Source: Craterostigma plantagineum (Eukaryota; Streptophyta; Magnoliopsida; Lamiales; Linderniaceae). Taken from it: DNA of 64,000 nt. The stretch is taken from contig JAPQWV010000677.1 in NCBI GenBank assembly GCA_027422505.1, positions 124,001 through 188,000 of the forward strand, given 5' to 3'. The position numbers and the translations under genes are program-made. Of this stretch, positions 12,527 to 24,745 are shown piece after piece (the first letter of the stretch is position 1; the number at the start of each line of letters is the position of its first letter). The notes under the pieces were generated by a model that saw only the letters and a list, made by a program, of their open reading frames with translations, was not told the origin of the DNA and searched no databases.

Positions 12527-15469
12527 ATGGCATTCAACGCGAACGTGGAGGTATGTGTTCTACTCTTCGTCTTCTTCAATTTCACGCGAGAGGGGATCGG
12601 GGAACGACCCATCGAACCCTAATTTGGTGCGGACCCGTGCTTGCAAGCATAGGACAGAGCTTGGTAGCATAGGACTCGCGCTTGCAAGCATAGGACCTGT
12701 GCTTGCAAGCACGGGACCCGTGCTTGCAAGCATAGGACATGGGTCACGCGCGCGCAAGTTCGGGGGACCCGCGCGTTATAAGAAGGGGACCCGCGCGCTA
12801 TTCCCAGGGGACCCGCGCTTATACGCATGGTTCCCTGCTTAAACGCTCAGGTCCTCTTACCTTAACGGGCGGGTCCTGTGCCACTGCGCGTGCGCAAGCG
12901 GGGGACCCGCGCGTTATAAGCAGGGGACCCGCGCGCTATGCCCAGGAGACCCGCGGCAGGGGACCCGTGCTTATACGCACGGTTCCCCTGCTTAAACACT
13001 CGGGTCCTCTTACCTTAACGGGTGGGTCCTGTGCCACTGCACGTGCGCAAGTTCGGGGGACCCGCGCGTTATAAGCAGGGGACCCGCGCGCTATGACCAG
13101 GGGACCCTTGCTGGGACCGCGCCGATGCGCAGGGGTCTCATGCGCGTCCGTGCTTGAATCTCAGCATATGCGATGCGGTCCCCTGCGCGTCTATGCATAA
13201 GGGTTTTCTGTTTTAATTATTTCATACCACGTAATTTAGTTAAAATGTGTTTTACGCATAAATTAGGTTGCGCAGAAGCAGTTCGACACAGTGGACGAAG
13301 TTCCCCGTTTGAGTGTAAAAATGAGCTCGTTATACGCGGATGCCAGCGAGCTGATAAGACAATGTCTGAACCACCACGAGTGGGAGATTTTTAGGAACGA
13401 GAGTCCGTCCGGCCGCCTTGTTATGGCTGAGCCTGATTTTAACCTCTCGGGCCAGTTGCTGTGGTACCTCATCCAGAACCAGACGATGCTGCACAACCGG
13501 GAAGAGCTGTGGATGATTTTTGGCGGAAAACCACTCCGATTTTCGAAGTCGGATTATTGCCTAATCACCGGGCTGAAGTTCGCAGCCGAGCTACCGCCGG
13601 TAAACGGCGGCTCACAATTCACCGCAAGACATTTTGGCAACAGCTCAAAAGTCCGCATGTTGCACGTCAAGCGTGTGTTGGAGCGGTTGTCTGGCGACGA
13701 GGACGATGTGGACTTCGAGAAGCTGAAGTTGGCGGACGTGTACTTCGCCACCGCTGTGTTGATGCCTCGACCGTCGAAGAAGGACACCGTCGTCAGTACG
13801 ACGGTCCTTAGTCTCGTCGAAGATCGATTTGCATTCTCCCAGTACCCTTGGGGCACCGTGGCTTTCCGTGAGGTGATACGAAGTGTTAAGGTAAATCTAC
13901 GGGAGAGGCCACGGGACTGGCTGATCAGTGGGTTCGTACAACCACTTCAGGTGAATAATAACTAAGCTTCTTGCATACCATGTTTTGAGGGACGTTTGTA
14001 AGATTTTTTGCGTTATTTGTATTTAGATACTAGCATACGAGTGCATGCCGGGGGTTGCATACCAGTTTGCGGTTCGCAAGGAAGAAGATTTCACGCCACG
14101 CATGCTCAGGTGGGCGACGAAGAATTGGGGTCGCAAAGCATGCCCGACTCTTAGGACGGTCGCAGATGCCGTCAACGGCGGTTTTGTACGAGGGTTGTTA
14201 GTGCCGTCAGCGGAAGAGTTGGAGGTGGCGTACTTTAGGGACAGCGTTTTCGACGTTGGGGCGGCACACGACATATTCGACCGTGTGACGGGCCTACTCA
14301 CGCGGGGAGTGGAGGTTAGGTGTTCCCCTGTACACCGCGATCGTGGCGACGACGATCATTTAGCGATCGTACCTGTTGAAGATTTTCCCACACCTGTGGA
14401 GGTGGTTGAGGCGGGAGACGTTGGTGCTTCGTCGAGTGCCCGAGGAGTTCGAAGAAGAGGCAAAGCGCCTGTAGAATTTGTTGATCTAAGTGATGAGGAT
14501 TCTGGCTCAGATGGAAATGAGAAGTGGAGCAAGAAGTACCTCGGGCGAGTGGACTTCTCCGGGCATGAGTTGATTCATGAACACGATCGCGTGCTCATTG
14601 ACATGTACCTTCAAGCGGCAAGATTTAGGTAAATGTTTTCTTTCGAGAACAGCCTCAGTATAAGTACATAAACACGTAATAATTTTTCTTTTTTTTGCAG
14701 TGATAAAGTTTGGGAAGGTGACATGTGCGATGTGGATGCCCAAGGCTTCTACATGTTGCTCTTCCATGATATGCTCAAGTCCAATTGTCTTGACGCATAT
14801 CTAGATTGCTTGAGGCGAATCTATGCGGACAATGACAATTATCCTCGCGTCTTCGTCTTTCCAAGTTACGTGCAAGACGAGCACTTTAGGAAGGCGCAGA
14901 AGTTGAATAGGAAGGCGCAAGTACGGGTGGATGATATGGAGAGCTTCGTGAATGGATTGTCGAGAAGCAGTCGGAGCTGGTTGGAGCGTCTCACGGAGGA
15001 TGAATTGCTACGATGCAAGTACATCATCTCTCCTGTTTGCGCACGGGCCCACTGGGTAGTGCTTATTTTTGACGCGTCAACGCAAACCTTCGTCCTTCAC
15101 GATTCATTGGGCGCGCATGGTGTGCAATTCGCCGGGAGAGTGTTCGTAAGTAGCTGAAATCCGTTTGTCTATCATTTTTATTTATTTAGTGACATGTTCG
15201 GTGTTTGCTATATTTTGCAGGCGGAGTTTCTTTCCGCATATTGACGTTTCAAGTTCGACATCGTGACGAAGCCGAAGTTGAATAATAAAATGAATCGCCA
15301 GCAGAAGGCTGGCAGCTTGGATTGCGGGGTTCATGCGGCGTTGACGGTGGAGACGGTTATGGTTGACACGCCCGAGTTTGATGAATATCAACGGCAGATT
15401 GATATTTCAGCGTATCGAGCCACTATGGCTGCACGGATATTGCGTGACCCGCATAGCTGTATGAATTGA
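12527..15469 (+). pseudogene. ULP/SENP-like C48 cysteine protease gene with DUF1985-type domain (one nonsense codon)
   Basis: Proposed exons are 12527-12550, 13276-13950, 14027-14628, 14701-15145 and 15221-15469; all have GT-AG ends and phases agree. Exon 1 encodes only MAFNANVE. Exon 2 carries the DUF1985-type module (CLITGLKF, LADVYFATAVL, PWGTVAF) seen in plant transposon ULPs. Exon 3 gives a linker with an acidic patch. Exons 4-5 give the Ulp1 fold: His in RAHWVVLIFD (15050), Asp in LHDSLG (15101), Cys in SLDCGVHA (15323). Such proteins are predicted to cleave SUMO or related tags. TGA at 15242-15244 replaces an expected Trp before the Cys, so the product would lack the nucleophile. Intron 1 (~725 bp) is packed with GGGACCC motifs. 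Confidence 0.85.
12640..13200. repeat. GGGACCC motif cluster in ULP intron 1
   Basis: About ten copies of GGGACCC lie in 20-60-bp spaced, partly tandem units such as AGGGGACCCGCGCGTTATAA. The 3' part (13130-13200) contains a CATATGCGATGCGGTCCCCTGCG module that recurs inverted at 18.6, 19.35 and 24.35 kb. Open frames reported through this area are low-complexity and not genes. Confidence 0.8.
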
Positions 15470-15559
15470 TTTGTTTGGCTGAGTTTGGAAGTGTTAATTG
15501 TAAGTGGCTTTGTAGGTTTAATGGACTTGGTGTAGTCAGTTTGTAGGTTTATGGAACTA

Positions 15560-16130
15560 AAATTTTTTGATATTATTGAATGAATTGATTCTCTGTATGA
15601 AACGAAAGTACGTGATGGGTGATTTGACTTGTTAATGAGGAAATTATTTTGACCAAATACTCAGCAATATGCTCGGGTCCCCTGATTTTACGTGCGGGTC
15701 CCTGATTTTACGTGCAGGTCCCATGATTTCAAGTTACGTCCCTTTAGCACGTATCCCACCATATGACTTGATAAAACTTTTTCCATTGTTGAATAATTGA
15801 TTCTCTGTATGAAACGAAACGTGATGGGTGATTTGACTTGTTACTGAGGAAAATATTTTGACCAAATACTCAGTAATTGTTCAATTATTGGTACGACTAA
15901 AGAGAAACCCTAAATTGGACAGCGACCCGTTCATATACATACCTATACGGGACACGTCCCATCAGCGCCAACGCAATAAGCACGGGTCCCCTGAGAATGT
16001 TTTGGTCCCCTGATTTTACGTGCATTTCCCATGATTTCAAGTTATGGTCCCTTTAGCACGTTACCCACCATATGACTTGATAAACCTTTAAAATAATGCA
16101 CGACCATTTTTTGGTACAGAAAGCATACAT
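15560..16130. repeat. Duplicated intergenic segment upstream of the transposase
   Basis: A block starting near ATTGATTCTCTGTATGAAACG occurs at about 15590-15780 and again at 15791-16090. It runs through TGATGGGTGATTTGACTTG and ends in CACCATATGACTTGATAAA. Three GGGTCCC motifs lie in the copies. It separates the ULP gene from the transposase and probably holds the transposase promoter. The duplication is visible; the promoter role is inference. Confidence 0.65.
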
Positions 16131-16163
16131 TCCACCATCGTACGATCACTTTTGGTGATAATC

Positions 16164-16755
16164 ATGACGATCACCAGCATTGTTTTTCAAGTCGATGGTA
16201 AGTGGGTAATTCGCGAGGACAATACGTCGAACTGGGTTCCGGATCCAACTTGCCGTTGGCAATCAATCTTGGTCGACGAGGAGTCATGCACGTTAGTGGA
16301 TCTCACTAACGAGATATTGAATGCATTGTCGTTACGCAACGACAATACCAAACTACGGATAAGCTACATGCCTTGCATAGACTACAATTGTGTGCGCCCC
16401 ATCGACATCGAGAACGATTACGGCGTACGTGCGTACGTTGGAGGTGGTTGCCCACGATCAAGACCACCTCTTCACGTGGAACTTGAATTAGCCGTCATTG
16501 CGTCACCGCCACATCAACCTCATGATAATGATTTCTCTGGTTTCGACGTCGGCCTTATAGCGCATTGCGATACAAACGCCGAAATCCAACCATTTGAGGG
16601 TTTTCCCAGCACATCTTACAACCCTCCTTACCAAAGTAATGAAAGCAGTGGCTATGTAGGCGATTACTCCGGAATGTGCGGCCAAGGATATGATAACGAG
16701 AACGAGCAAGTCGGACGGGACGACGAAAATGAGAACGAGGAAGGTGCCTTAATGC

Positions 16756-16789
<34 letters not shown>

Positions 16790-18499
16790 CGCACATGATG
16801 ACGATTTTGACGTCGATGAGCACGACGACGCAACTGATGTGGCCGACGATGGTACCTATTCGTTTACGGATGGTTCGACCCTATATGTTGGACAAGAATT
16901 CCGCAGCAAGAAAGAATTGAAGGACGAAATTACTAAAATCGCTGTCGCTGCACGCTTCGAACTCCAAGTGGATAGGTCAAACAAAACCCTGTACGTAGTG
17001 AAATGTGCGAAGGAGAACTGCGAATGGCGCATACGAGGTGCACAGGATAAGGACTCCCCCTTTTTCTCAATCCGAAAGTACGTCAACACGCACACGTGCG
17101 GCGTGTCTCATCGACGCCGTAGACATCGCCAGGAAGTTCGTCGCTCGTATCGAGCACGTTGTTGGAAAATTTCAGGGCTCCTAAAGACATCCCCGCTCCC
17201 AGTTCCATACAGTCGATGATGCAGAGCAGGGGAGTAGAAGTTTCATACTACAAGGCTTGGAGAGGAAAACAAATTGCGACCGACGAACTAGTTGGTAACA
17301 TGGACGCTTGCTACGGTTTACTGCCGTCTTACTTAGATGCGGTGAGGCAAGCCAACGAGGGCAGTATCACTGATTGGGAGATGGACGAAGACAATCGGTT
17401 CAAGTACATTTTCTTGGCATACGGAGCATGCGTCAGCGGCTTTACGTTCATGAGGAAAGTCGTTTCTATCGACGCCACTTTTTTGAAGGGGAAGTATAAG
17501 GGACTCATGATGATTGCCACTGCGCAAGACGGCGATTTCCATCAATATCCTTTAGCATGGGGTATTGCCGACGGGTCGGAGGGAACCGACCCATGGACGT
17601 GGTTTCTCTCGAGATTAAGACGTTTTGTTGCGGATGGCGACGATCTCGTAATAATTTCCGATCGGAACCCTGGAATCAAGAATGCAGTTCCGGCCGTTTT
17701 TCCAAACGCGTTTCATGGTTTCTGTGCGTGGCACCTTCAACAAAACGTGAAGACGAGAATGAAGAAGAAAGGTGCTTGTCCAATCTTTTGGCGTGCCGCT
17801 ACTGCCTACACGAAGAGCGAGTCCGACCGTCATTTTAGGCAGCTTGACGGAAAATATGCGGACGTGCAGAGGTATCTTAACGAAGTCCCAAAGGAAACGT
17901 GGACGCGAGCATATTGCCCTAGATCAAGATACAACATAATGACGACCAACGGATCGGAGTCTATAAATGCAGCTCTACGTAAGGACAGAGAGCTTCCAAT
18001 TATTGGACTGTTGGGCTCGATTCAGCGACTAACATCATCATGGTTCAGTAAGCATCGGCGCTCTGCGGAAGCTTCAATCGCCTCGAACATGATTAGGTTT
18101 ACGCCGAAGGTAGAGTCGATCATACGAGAGAATTTCACCGAGTTGCAAAAATTTCATGTGTCGGAAGTCGGGCATCTAACATATAACGTATACGGGCAGC
18201 ATGTGAACGAGGTGGTCGATTTGGGGCTGCGCACATGCACGTGCATGATGTTTGACATCGATCGTATCCCATGTCCACATGCGATTGCAGCTTGTGGTTC
18301 TGCCCAAGTGCCGGTATATTCATTAGTGCACGATTATTATACCTTGGAGTTATGGAAACTGGCATACGAAGGTACTATACGCCCGGTAACGGACCGCATT
18401 GAAAGTAGTATGGACATGTTGCCGCCTCGTGTTGGTTCACAACGTGGACGACCCCAGAAAAATAGGTTTCCTTCGACGGGTGAATTTGGTAGGAGATAA
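16164..18499 (+). pseudogene. MuDR-type MULE transposase (two frameshifts)
   Basis: The first frame (16164 to ~17125) has an N-terminal VDGKWVIRED-type MULE domain, an acidic region with 11 Asp encoded by a GAT run near 16758-16788, and a CCHC-type DNA-binding domain (VKCAKENCEWR to THTCGV). The frame then shifts at about 17130 and again at about 17185 into 17159-18499. In that last part, the catalytic triad is visible: Asp105 (SIDATFLKG), Asp168 (ISDRNPGI), probable Glu221 (TKSESDRHF), with CAWHLQQN. A SWIM finger follows (CTCMMFDIDRIPCPH). Transposases of this family cut and join at the TIRs in the nucleus. The core is intact but the two frameshifts should abolish full-length protein. Confidence 0.9.
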
Positions 18500-18589
18500 C
18501 GTTGTAATATGTAGTTTTCGTATTCAGAGTGGCTTATACGTCGCCATTTGTGTTATGTTATGTAAGGTTGTGTTACGCGAGCTTTTGCG

Positions 18590-19010
18590 TGAATATGGAA
18601 GTAGAAAACCCTTATGCACAAATGCGCAGGGGACCGCATCGCATATGCAGAGAATCCCGCACGGACGCGCATGAGACCCCTGCGCATGAATGTGGTTCCC
18701 GCCGGGTCCCCTGTCTTCAACGTTTGGGTCCCGTGAAAAAATCGCGCTGGTCCCATGTTCCTTGCGCGCAGGGAGGGGCGCGTTACTCCCATCGGACCCA
18801 AACGTTAAAGGGAGGGGACCTGCAGATTAGCACATGGTACCCCAAATCATTAGGGTTGGTCACGTTCGCTTACTAAGTGGGTCCAATAATTGTTCAATTA
18901 TTGATGAGAAGTGACATGTAGCAGTGCTTCATTTATTGGTGAAGTGACATGTCAGAGCAGTGTCATTATACAGTTCATCAGAGACAGATGACTTGACATT
19001 TGATTCCCGA
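18590..19010. repeat. Duplicated module, copy 1
   Basis: It starts GAATATGGAAGTAGAAAACCC, passes through CATCGCATATGCAG and GGGTCCC motifs, then repeats of GACATGTCAGAGCAGTGT, and ends ACTTGACATTTGATTCCCGA. The same order recurs at 19335-19785. The first ~110 bp also match, inverted, the 3' end of ULP intron 1. Confidence 0.75.
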
Positions 19011-19034
19011 TTCCACTTTTTTGTCCCCGGCGAA

Positions 19035-19166
19035 AATGTAATATTATTAAATTCGTTAATAAGATAATATTGTCCACTGCGAAAATCTAATATTATTAAA
19101 TTCGTTAATAAGATAATATTGTCCACTGCGAAAATCTAATATTATTAAATTCGTTAATAAGATAGT
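19035..19166. repeat. 49-bp tandem repeat (~2.7 copies)
   Basis: The unit starts AATATTATTAAATTCGTTAA and ends GTCCACTGCGAAAATCT. Two near-identical full copies and a partial third follow each other. A related single unit lies at about 19800-19835, after the second copy of the larger duplicated module. Confidence 0.85.
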
Positions 19167-19334
19167 CATTAATAAAAAATTAAAAAATTCGTTAGTATGG
19201 GTTATATTTTTTTATATGAATTATATTTATTCATACTATAATATTAAAACATTATATTATTTATCTATAAGATTAAAATCGTATTTTTTATTCAAGAGGG
19301 GGTGTGAATAGTAGCCCCTTTAGAAAATTACGGT

Positions 19335-19785
19335 ACGAATATGGAAATAGAAAACCCTTATGCACAGATGCGCAGGGGTCCGCATCGCATATGCAGCGAA
19401 GCCCGCACGGATGCGCATGAGACCCCGGCGCATCTTTGCGGTTCCCGCCGGGTCCCCTTCCCATAACGTGAAGGTCCCATGATATTAAGGTTTGGGTCCC
19501 GTGATAGTAATGCGGGGTCCCATGAGTCTTGCGCGCAGGGAGGGCGCGTTACGAGCATGGGACTCAAACCTTAAAGGCAGGGGACCTTCCGATTACCACA
19601 CGGTACCCGCACATTAGGGTTAGTGATGTTCGCTTATTGAGTGGGACCAATAATTGCTCAATTATAGGTCAAAACTGACATGTCAGAGCAGTGTCCCTAT
19701 TTATTCGTCAAAAGTGACATGTCAGAGCAGTGTTACTATACAGTATGTACAGGACAGATGACTTGACATTTTATTCCCGATTTGC
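19335..19785. repeat. Duplicated module, copy 2
   Basis: Second copy of the 18590-19010 module, diverged by small indels, with three GGGTCCC motifs and two adjacent TGACATGTCAGAGCAGTGT units. The order of its parts matches copy 1 throughout. Confidence 0.75.
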
Positions 19786-20480
19786 TTGTAATGTTGTGAA
19801 AAATCTAATATATTATTAAATTCGTTAATAAGATAAAAATTAATAAAAAATTAAGTGTAATTTAAATAACCACTCAATTAACAATATCTAACTCCAAGTT
19901 TAGAAAAAAGAAAATATATTTTACAACATGTATTTCGAGTCGTACGATCATTGACGTGAATCTAGTAAGAGAGCACACCGAGAAAACATACTCATGTTTG
20001 TGATTTATGTAGGCTGTAACAATCTTATAAAGTGAACGTAATTCTTTTGATTACCTCCAATTTTTTTGTTCTGTGCTTTTTATGATGACTTTATATTGTA
20101 GTCTACGATAAACAAAGTATAAATACGCTCAATTAATCGCTTACTTCCATGAGTTAACATTGCAAAAATTGCACATGAACATAGGGGACCCACATTTTTT
20201 GAACAGCGGACCCACTCTTCAAAACAGGGGACCCGCGATGATTGCATAGTCCCCACACTGAGATCTGCATTGTCATGTCATTGCCGGATCCCGACTGGTC
20301 CCTTCGAAATGTCGCTTGATTTAAGCAGAAGACCCGCTCGTAAAGGCACGGGACCTGTGCGTTATAAGCATGGGTCCAGCGCTTGTATTCAGGGGACCCG
20401 CTAAGGGAGCGTTCATAGATAACACGGAAAACTTAAAATGAAAAAAGTTAAGTTATGTCAAATCACTGCCATTCGCGTTA
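19786..20480. other. MULE middle spacer with a small GGGACCC cluster
   Basis: AT-rich DNA lies between the convergent gene sets. Three GGGACCC motifs lie at about 20184-20400 beside diverged variants. No coding content is seen. Confidence 0.5.
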
Positions 20481-20483
20481 TTT

Positions 20484-20890
20484 TTATGTCAACTCACACA
20501 TCACTCTCACTGACAAAAAGTTCGAAAACACTGACAAAATCACCTCTCACAATTTCTAAACCCTAAATTGATATCAAACACACGTAAAGCAGATGACTTC
20601 TATCAAACAACTAAAATTAAAATTAAACAGAGATCACAAACAACACATAGAACATTTATTCAACAACAGAAGAAAACTAGAAAGATTTCAAATCACTTAA
20701 AATTCAGTTCTTTTTATTTTTACGTCAAATCACACATCAGTCTCACTGACAAAAAGTTGGAAAACACAAGAAACTCAATCTTTCACAATTCTAAACCCTA
20801 AATTCATATCCACCAAATGATATGCACAAATCAAACAAGTAAAATTAAAATTCAAGGGAGAAATTCAACAACACATGAAATAGTTCGTGA
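20484..20890. repeat. Tandem duplication downstream of the second ULP-like gene
   Basis: Two copies of a ~175-bp block about 230 bp apart share TCACACATCASTCTCACTGACAAAAAG, CAATTTCTAAACCCTAAATT-like and ACTAAAATTAAAATT-like stretches. It lies directly 3' of the - strand gene. The reported open frame here (20568-20801) has no protein character. Confidence 0.65.
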
Positions 20891-22423
20891 ACATCGCAAA
20901 TTTTAATCAAAAAAAGGGTATACTAAAAAGTGTCCCAATCATTATTGAAAATTGAAGATGCGAGGTATTTTCTAAACTCCTTCATATGAGTTTGATTGAG
21001 GCGGGAGACGTCGTCCTTCTTCATCATAAGCGACATTGACGCCCGCAACATCGCCACGCCATCTTCTCCCCTGAAAATCATATCGAAAAAGACACTTATT
21101 TTTAAACACGACGACAAAGTAATAAAACGCATCATTCATGAAAACTTACTGATTTTGTTTCCTGAAGTCGCGACACCACCTAGCCGACCAGCTCGTGCCC
21201 TTGTTAGGCATGCGTTTTATCAGTTTCAGTTCCTTGAAAATAGCCTGGATTACGATCCGAAGTTTGTTGATGTCGTCGGCGATAAAGCGCAGCTCGAAGC
21301 CAGGAGGCGCATCGGAGTCGTAAATCGTATACTCCTTTTCCAGCACATCAACAACGAACAACACCCATCGGCTTGACGTACGCATGGGGATGGCAACTTT
21401 GGTCGCTAGATCCCACGACCTGCATTTCCAATCTTCGTCCTCCCCCTCGCGAACGGGAGCAATTTCTTAAAGCCTTTCCCACACGGCTTCCCGAGTAGGT
21501 TTAGCACCCCTCGCTCGTCGACGAGCGTCTTAAACGTATGGGGCATGTACGCGACTTTGCTCGCAACCGATTTGCTAAATTTCTGCATGCGTTCGATCCC
21601 AGCGAGGCATTCATCGACATGCTGCAATAAAAGCAAACCGGTTTTCAACACATTCAAGTAAGGTGACGAAAGGTATTTGGTACATTTATATACGTACCAT
21701 CTCATCGAGTTTAATACCCTCAGTCGCAAGGTTCAGGAGCCATGTAGGGTCGTGTTGTCCTAGGATCCCTTCGACTTTCATGCCGGTAATCTGCAAAGCC
21801 GTTTTTAGCTGACTTTCGACTTTTGGCCACAAGTTTTGGGCCTTGAACTGGATATGCCGCTCGAACGCCGAAAGCTTTGGAGGTTTGACTGTATTCGTCG
21901 AGGGGAAATCGGTGAACGGCGTCATGGTGTACCAAGATGGCTTCTTCGTCCGCTCAGGGGTCTGTTCTGTGACGACGCCTTTTCCTTTGTCGGTCGCTTG
22001 GACAGAAACCGAAGCCTCGGCGTGCGTCTCCAACTGAGGGACGTCCTGTAGCAGCTCGGCGTGCATCTCGAACTGAGCGTGGTCCTCTGGATGCTCGTCC
22101 ATGGTCTCGAACTGATCAGCGTGGTCCTCTTGAGCCTCTATGTCCGTCGCTGCCTCGTGAACCCCGAGACCATAAGCGCCCTCCACGACGATGGGTCGAC
22201 CACCTCTTCTCTTCTCTCTTCATCGGACCGAGCCGGTGCGACATATCCAGCGTAACGATTTTGCGCCCATTCAGACGGACTGTGACCGTCCCATGCCTCC
22301 TGGCTCGGAATATAGCCATCCGGACCCATGTACGATGTGTTCCTCCATCTCTCATCGTAATCTATACAAGAAATTCGAAAATAACTATAAATTATTTTCA
22401 CGTCCTTAAGTATAAAAACTGAC

Positions 22424-22712
22424 CAAGCTCGGGCGGTGTAGCGGGCAATCCACCACCAAACTCGGGCTGTGAAGCGTGCGATCCACTAGCAAACTCGTTT
22501 GGATCGACATCTACATCGTAAATAGTAACTGTTGAGTAATCTGCGCAACTAATTAAAAAATTAAGTATAAAAACTGACCAAACTCGGGCGGTGTAGCGTG
22601 CAATCCTTCGCCAAACTCGTTTGCATCGACATCTACATCAGCAGACTCTTTGCATCGACATCTACATCGTAAATAGTAACTGTTGAGTAATCTGCGCCAA
22701 CTAATTAAAAAA
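22424..22712 (-). repeat. Tandem duplication of an exon plus intron in the second ULP-like gene
   Basis: Two exons of 113 bp (22579-22691) and 117 bp (22424-22540) share splice sites (TTGCGCAG/ATTACTC; TTTG/GTCAGT) and most sequence. The intervening introns also match (TTTTTAATTAGTTG). One copy has an additional internal repeat of GATGTAGATGTCGATGCAAA. Confidence 0.8.
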
Positions 22713-24339
22713 TTAAGTATAAATAAATAACTTACTATAACGAGCTTCGGTAGGCGGAGTGCGAGACCCGTGATAAAATCTGCTCGCCAAACCTGAACCG
22801 AGTTCCCCAACTCCTTGAGGCTGTCGGCCCACGATCGCATTTCCGTCCAATGTTCCTCGTACGCATCCCACCTTCTCTCGTTCGTCGACCACCGTCGACC
22901 CTCTTCTTCTTGAAACTGATGCAATTGCGTGCCAAGTTGGTCGAATCGTCCAAACAAGTTGGTGAAGTTTTGTCCATACGACTTTGCCATTCATCGAAGC
23001 GTGGATCCGAGGCGAAACCCTGACCACTTGATCGTGGGGTCTCCGGTGTTGCATGAAAGGCGTGCTCGTGCGGAGGTTCGGGGTTGCCGTGCGGATGTTC
23101 GGGGATTTGGCCGTGATGCAACATTATATCGGTGTCGCGTCGCTCATTGCTCTCGATTTGGCCGATGGTCTCAGGCACCAAATTCTGCCGGCTAGAACCC
23201 TCACCGCGATGGCGGTGGCCGCGGGAGCACCTAACCTCCACTCCATGCAGGAGTAGAAAGGTCACACGATCGAATAGGTCGTGTGCCGGCCCAACGTCGA
23301 AGACGCTGTCCCTATAGTACGCCGCCTCCAGCTCGTCCGCTGACGGCACTAGTAACCCTGCTAGTACATGTAACTTGCCAGCGGCCTCTGTGATGCTCTT
23401 CAATTTCGGGCAATTCTTGCGACCCCAATCCTTCGTCCTCCACCTGCACATGCGTGGCGTGAAATCTTCTTCTTTGCGCAACGCATAGGTGTCTCCAATG
23501 CCCGAGATGCACTCATAAGCTAGTATCTGAATACAAATAACACAATAAATATTAGCAATTACTTATATGTAAAAACAAGGTATGCAAAGAAGCTTAATAA
23601 TAAATCACCTGAAGGGGCTGAACAAACCCACTTATCAGCCACTCCCGTGGGTTCTCCCGTAGATTTTTCCTCACAGCGCGCATGACCTCCTTGAAAGCCT
23701 CGCTGCCCCAAGGATACTCTGAGAAAGCAAACCGGAATTCAGCGAGGTGAAGGACCCAGGAAGACACGACGGTGTCCTTCTTGGACCTTCGAGGCAGCAA
23801 CACTGCGGTGGCGAAGTAGACATCCGCCAACTTGAGCTTCTCTTCGTCCACACGTTCCTCGTCGCCAGACATCGCCTCCAACGCCTGCTTGACGTTCGAC
23901 AGGCGAATTGTTGAACTAGCGCCAAAATGCCTCCTCGTGAATGCTTCGACGCGGTCCACCGCCGGTATCGCGGCTGCGAACTTGAGGCCGGTGATTAGGC
24001 AATACTCCGATTTTGAAAATCGAAGTGGTTTTTGGCAACAACCATCCACAGCTCTTCGCGGGTGTGCAGCGCCGTCTGCCTTTGGATAAGGTACCACAGC
24101 AACTGAATCGAGAGGTTAAAGTCCGGCTCGGCCATGACAAGGCGGCCGAACGGACTGTGGGCATAATATAGGGCCAACTCCTCATCGTTAAGGCACTGTC
24201 TTATCAGCTGGCTGGCCTCGCCGTATAGCGAGGTCACTGTAGGACGACAATCAGGAACTTCTGTGCCCAACTGCGTCTTCATCACAACCTAATTTATACG
24301 TAAAACACAGTTTAGCCAATTACTTGGTATATGAATATT

Positions 24340-24745
24340 GAAAATCGAAAACCCTTATGCACATATGGCCAGGGGACCGCATCGCATATGCTGACAGTCA
24401 AGCACAGATGCGACTGAGACCCCTGCGCATGAGAAGGGAACCTGTGCGTATCTTCACGGGATATGTGTCTACTTTCACGGGACCTTTGCGTATATTCACG
24501 GGACCCGCCCATAAGATGATGGACTAGGCAAGGGTCCCCTGGCTATAAGCGCGGGTCCCTTGATTATACGTGCGGGTCCCCTGATCGTAGCGCGCGGGTC
24601 CCGTGTTGTTCTTCACAGGCGCAAGGTCACGAGACCCACGCGCTGCGACCAGGGAATCCGCTCGTTATAACCAGGGTACCACGCTTATACGCAGTGGACC
24701 CGTGCTGGGGCCATCATCTTATGGGCGGGTCCCGTGAAAACGGGC
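24340..24745. repeat. GGGACCC motif cluster in intron 1 of the second ULP-like gene
   Basis: About six exact GGGACCC/GGGTCCC copies are present with many one-base variants. It starts with the CATCGCATATGCTGA module, which has the same position and orientation relative to its gene as in intron 1 of the first ULP gene. This supports common ancestry of the two 5' gene ends. Confidence 0.8.

Noticed and set aside
12405..13074. Overlapping open frames on both strands in the GGGACCC region
   Set aside because: They are encoded by the repeats within an intron; composition is low-complexity and no domain is seen.
13130..13200. Palindromic GGGACCC units as terminators or a CRISPR-like array
   Set aside because: The organism is a plant, spacers vary in length and are themselves related, and the units occur in introns and spacers of one transposon.
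16555..16833. Reverse-strand open frame with a poly-His run
   Set aside because: It is the complement of the GAT-encoded poly-Asp tract of the transposase and has no other protein character.
22735..23481. Arg-rich C-terminal part of the long reverse frame as real protein
   Set aside because: After ~22975 the other frame has the coherent coiled-coil sequence, so this tail is a product of a frameshift.
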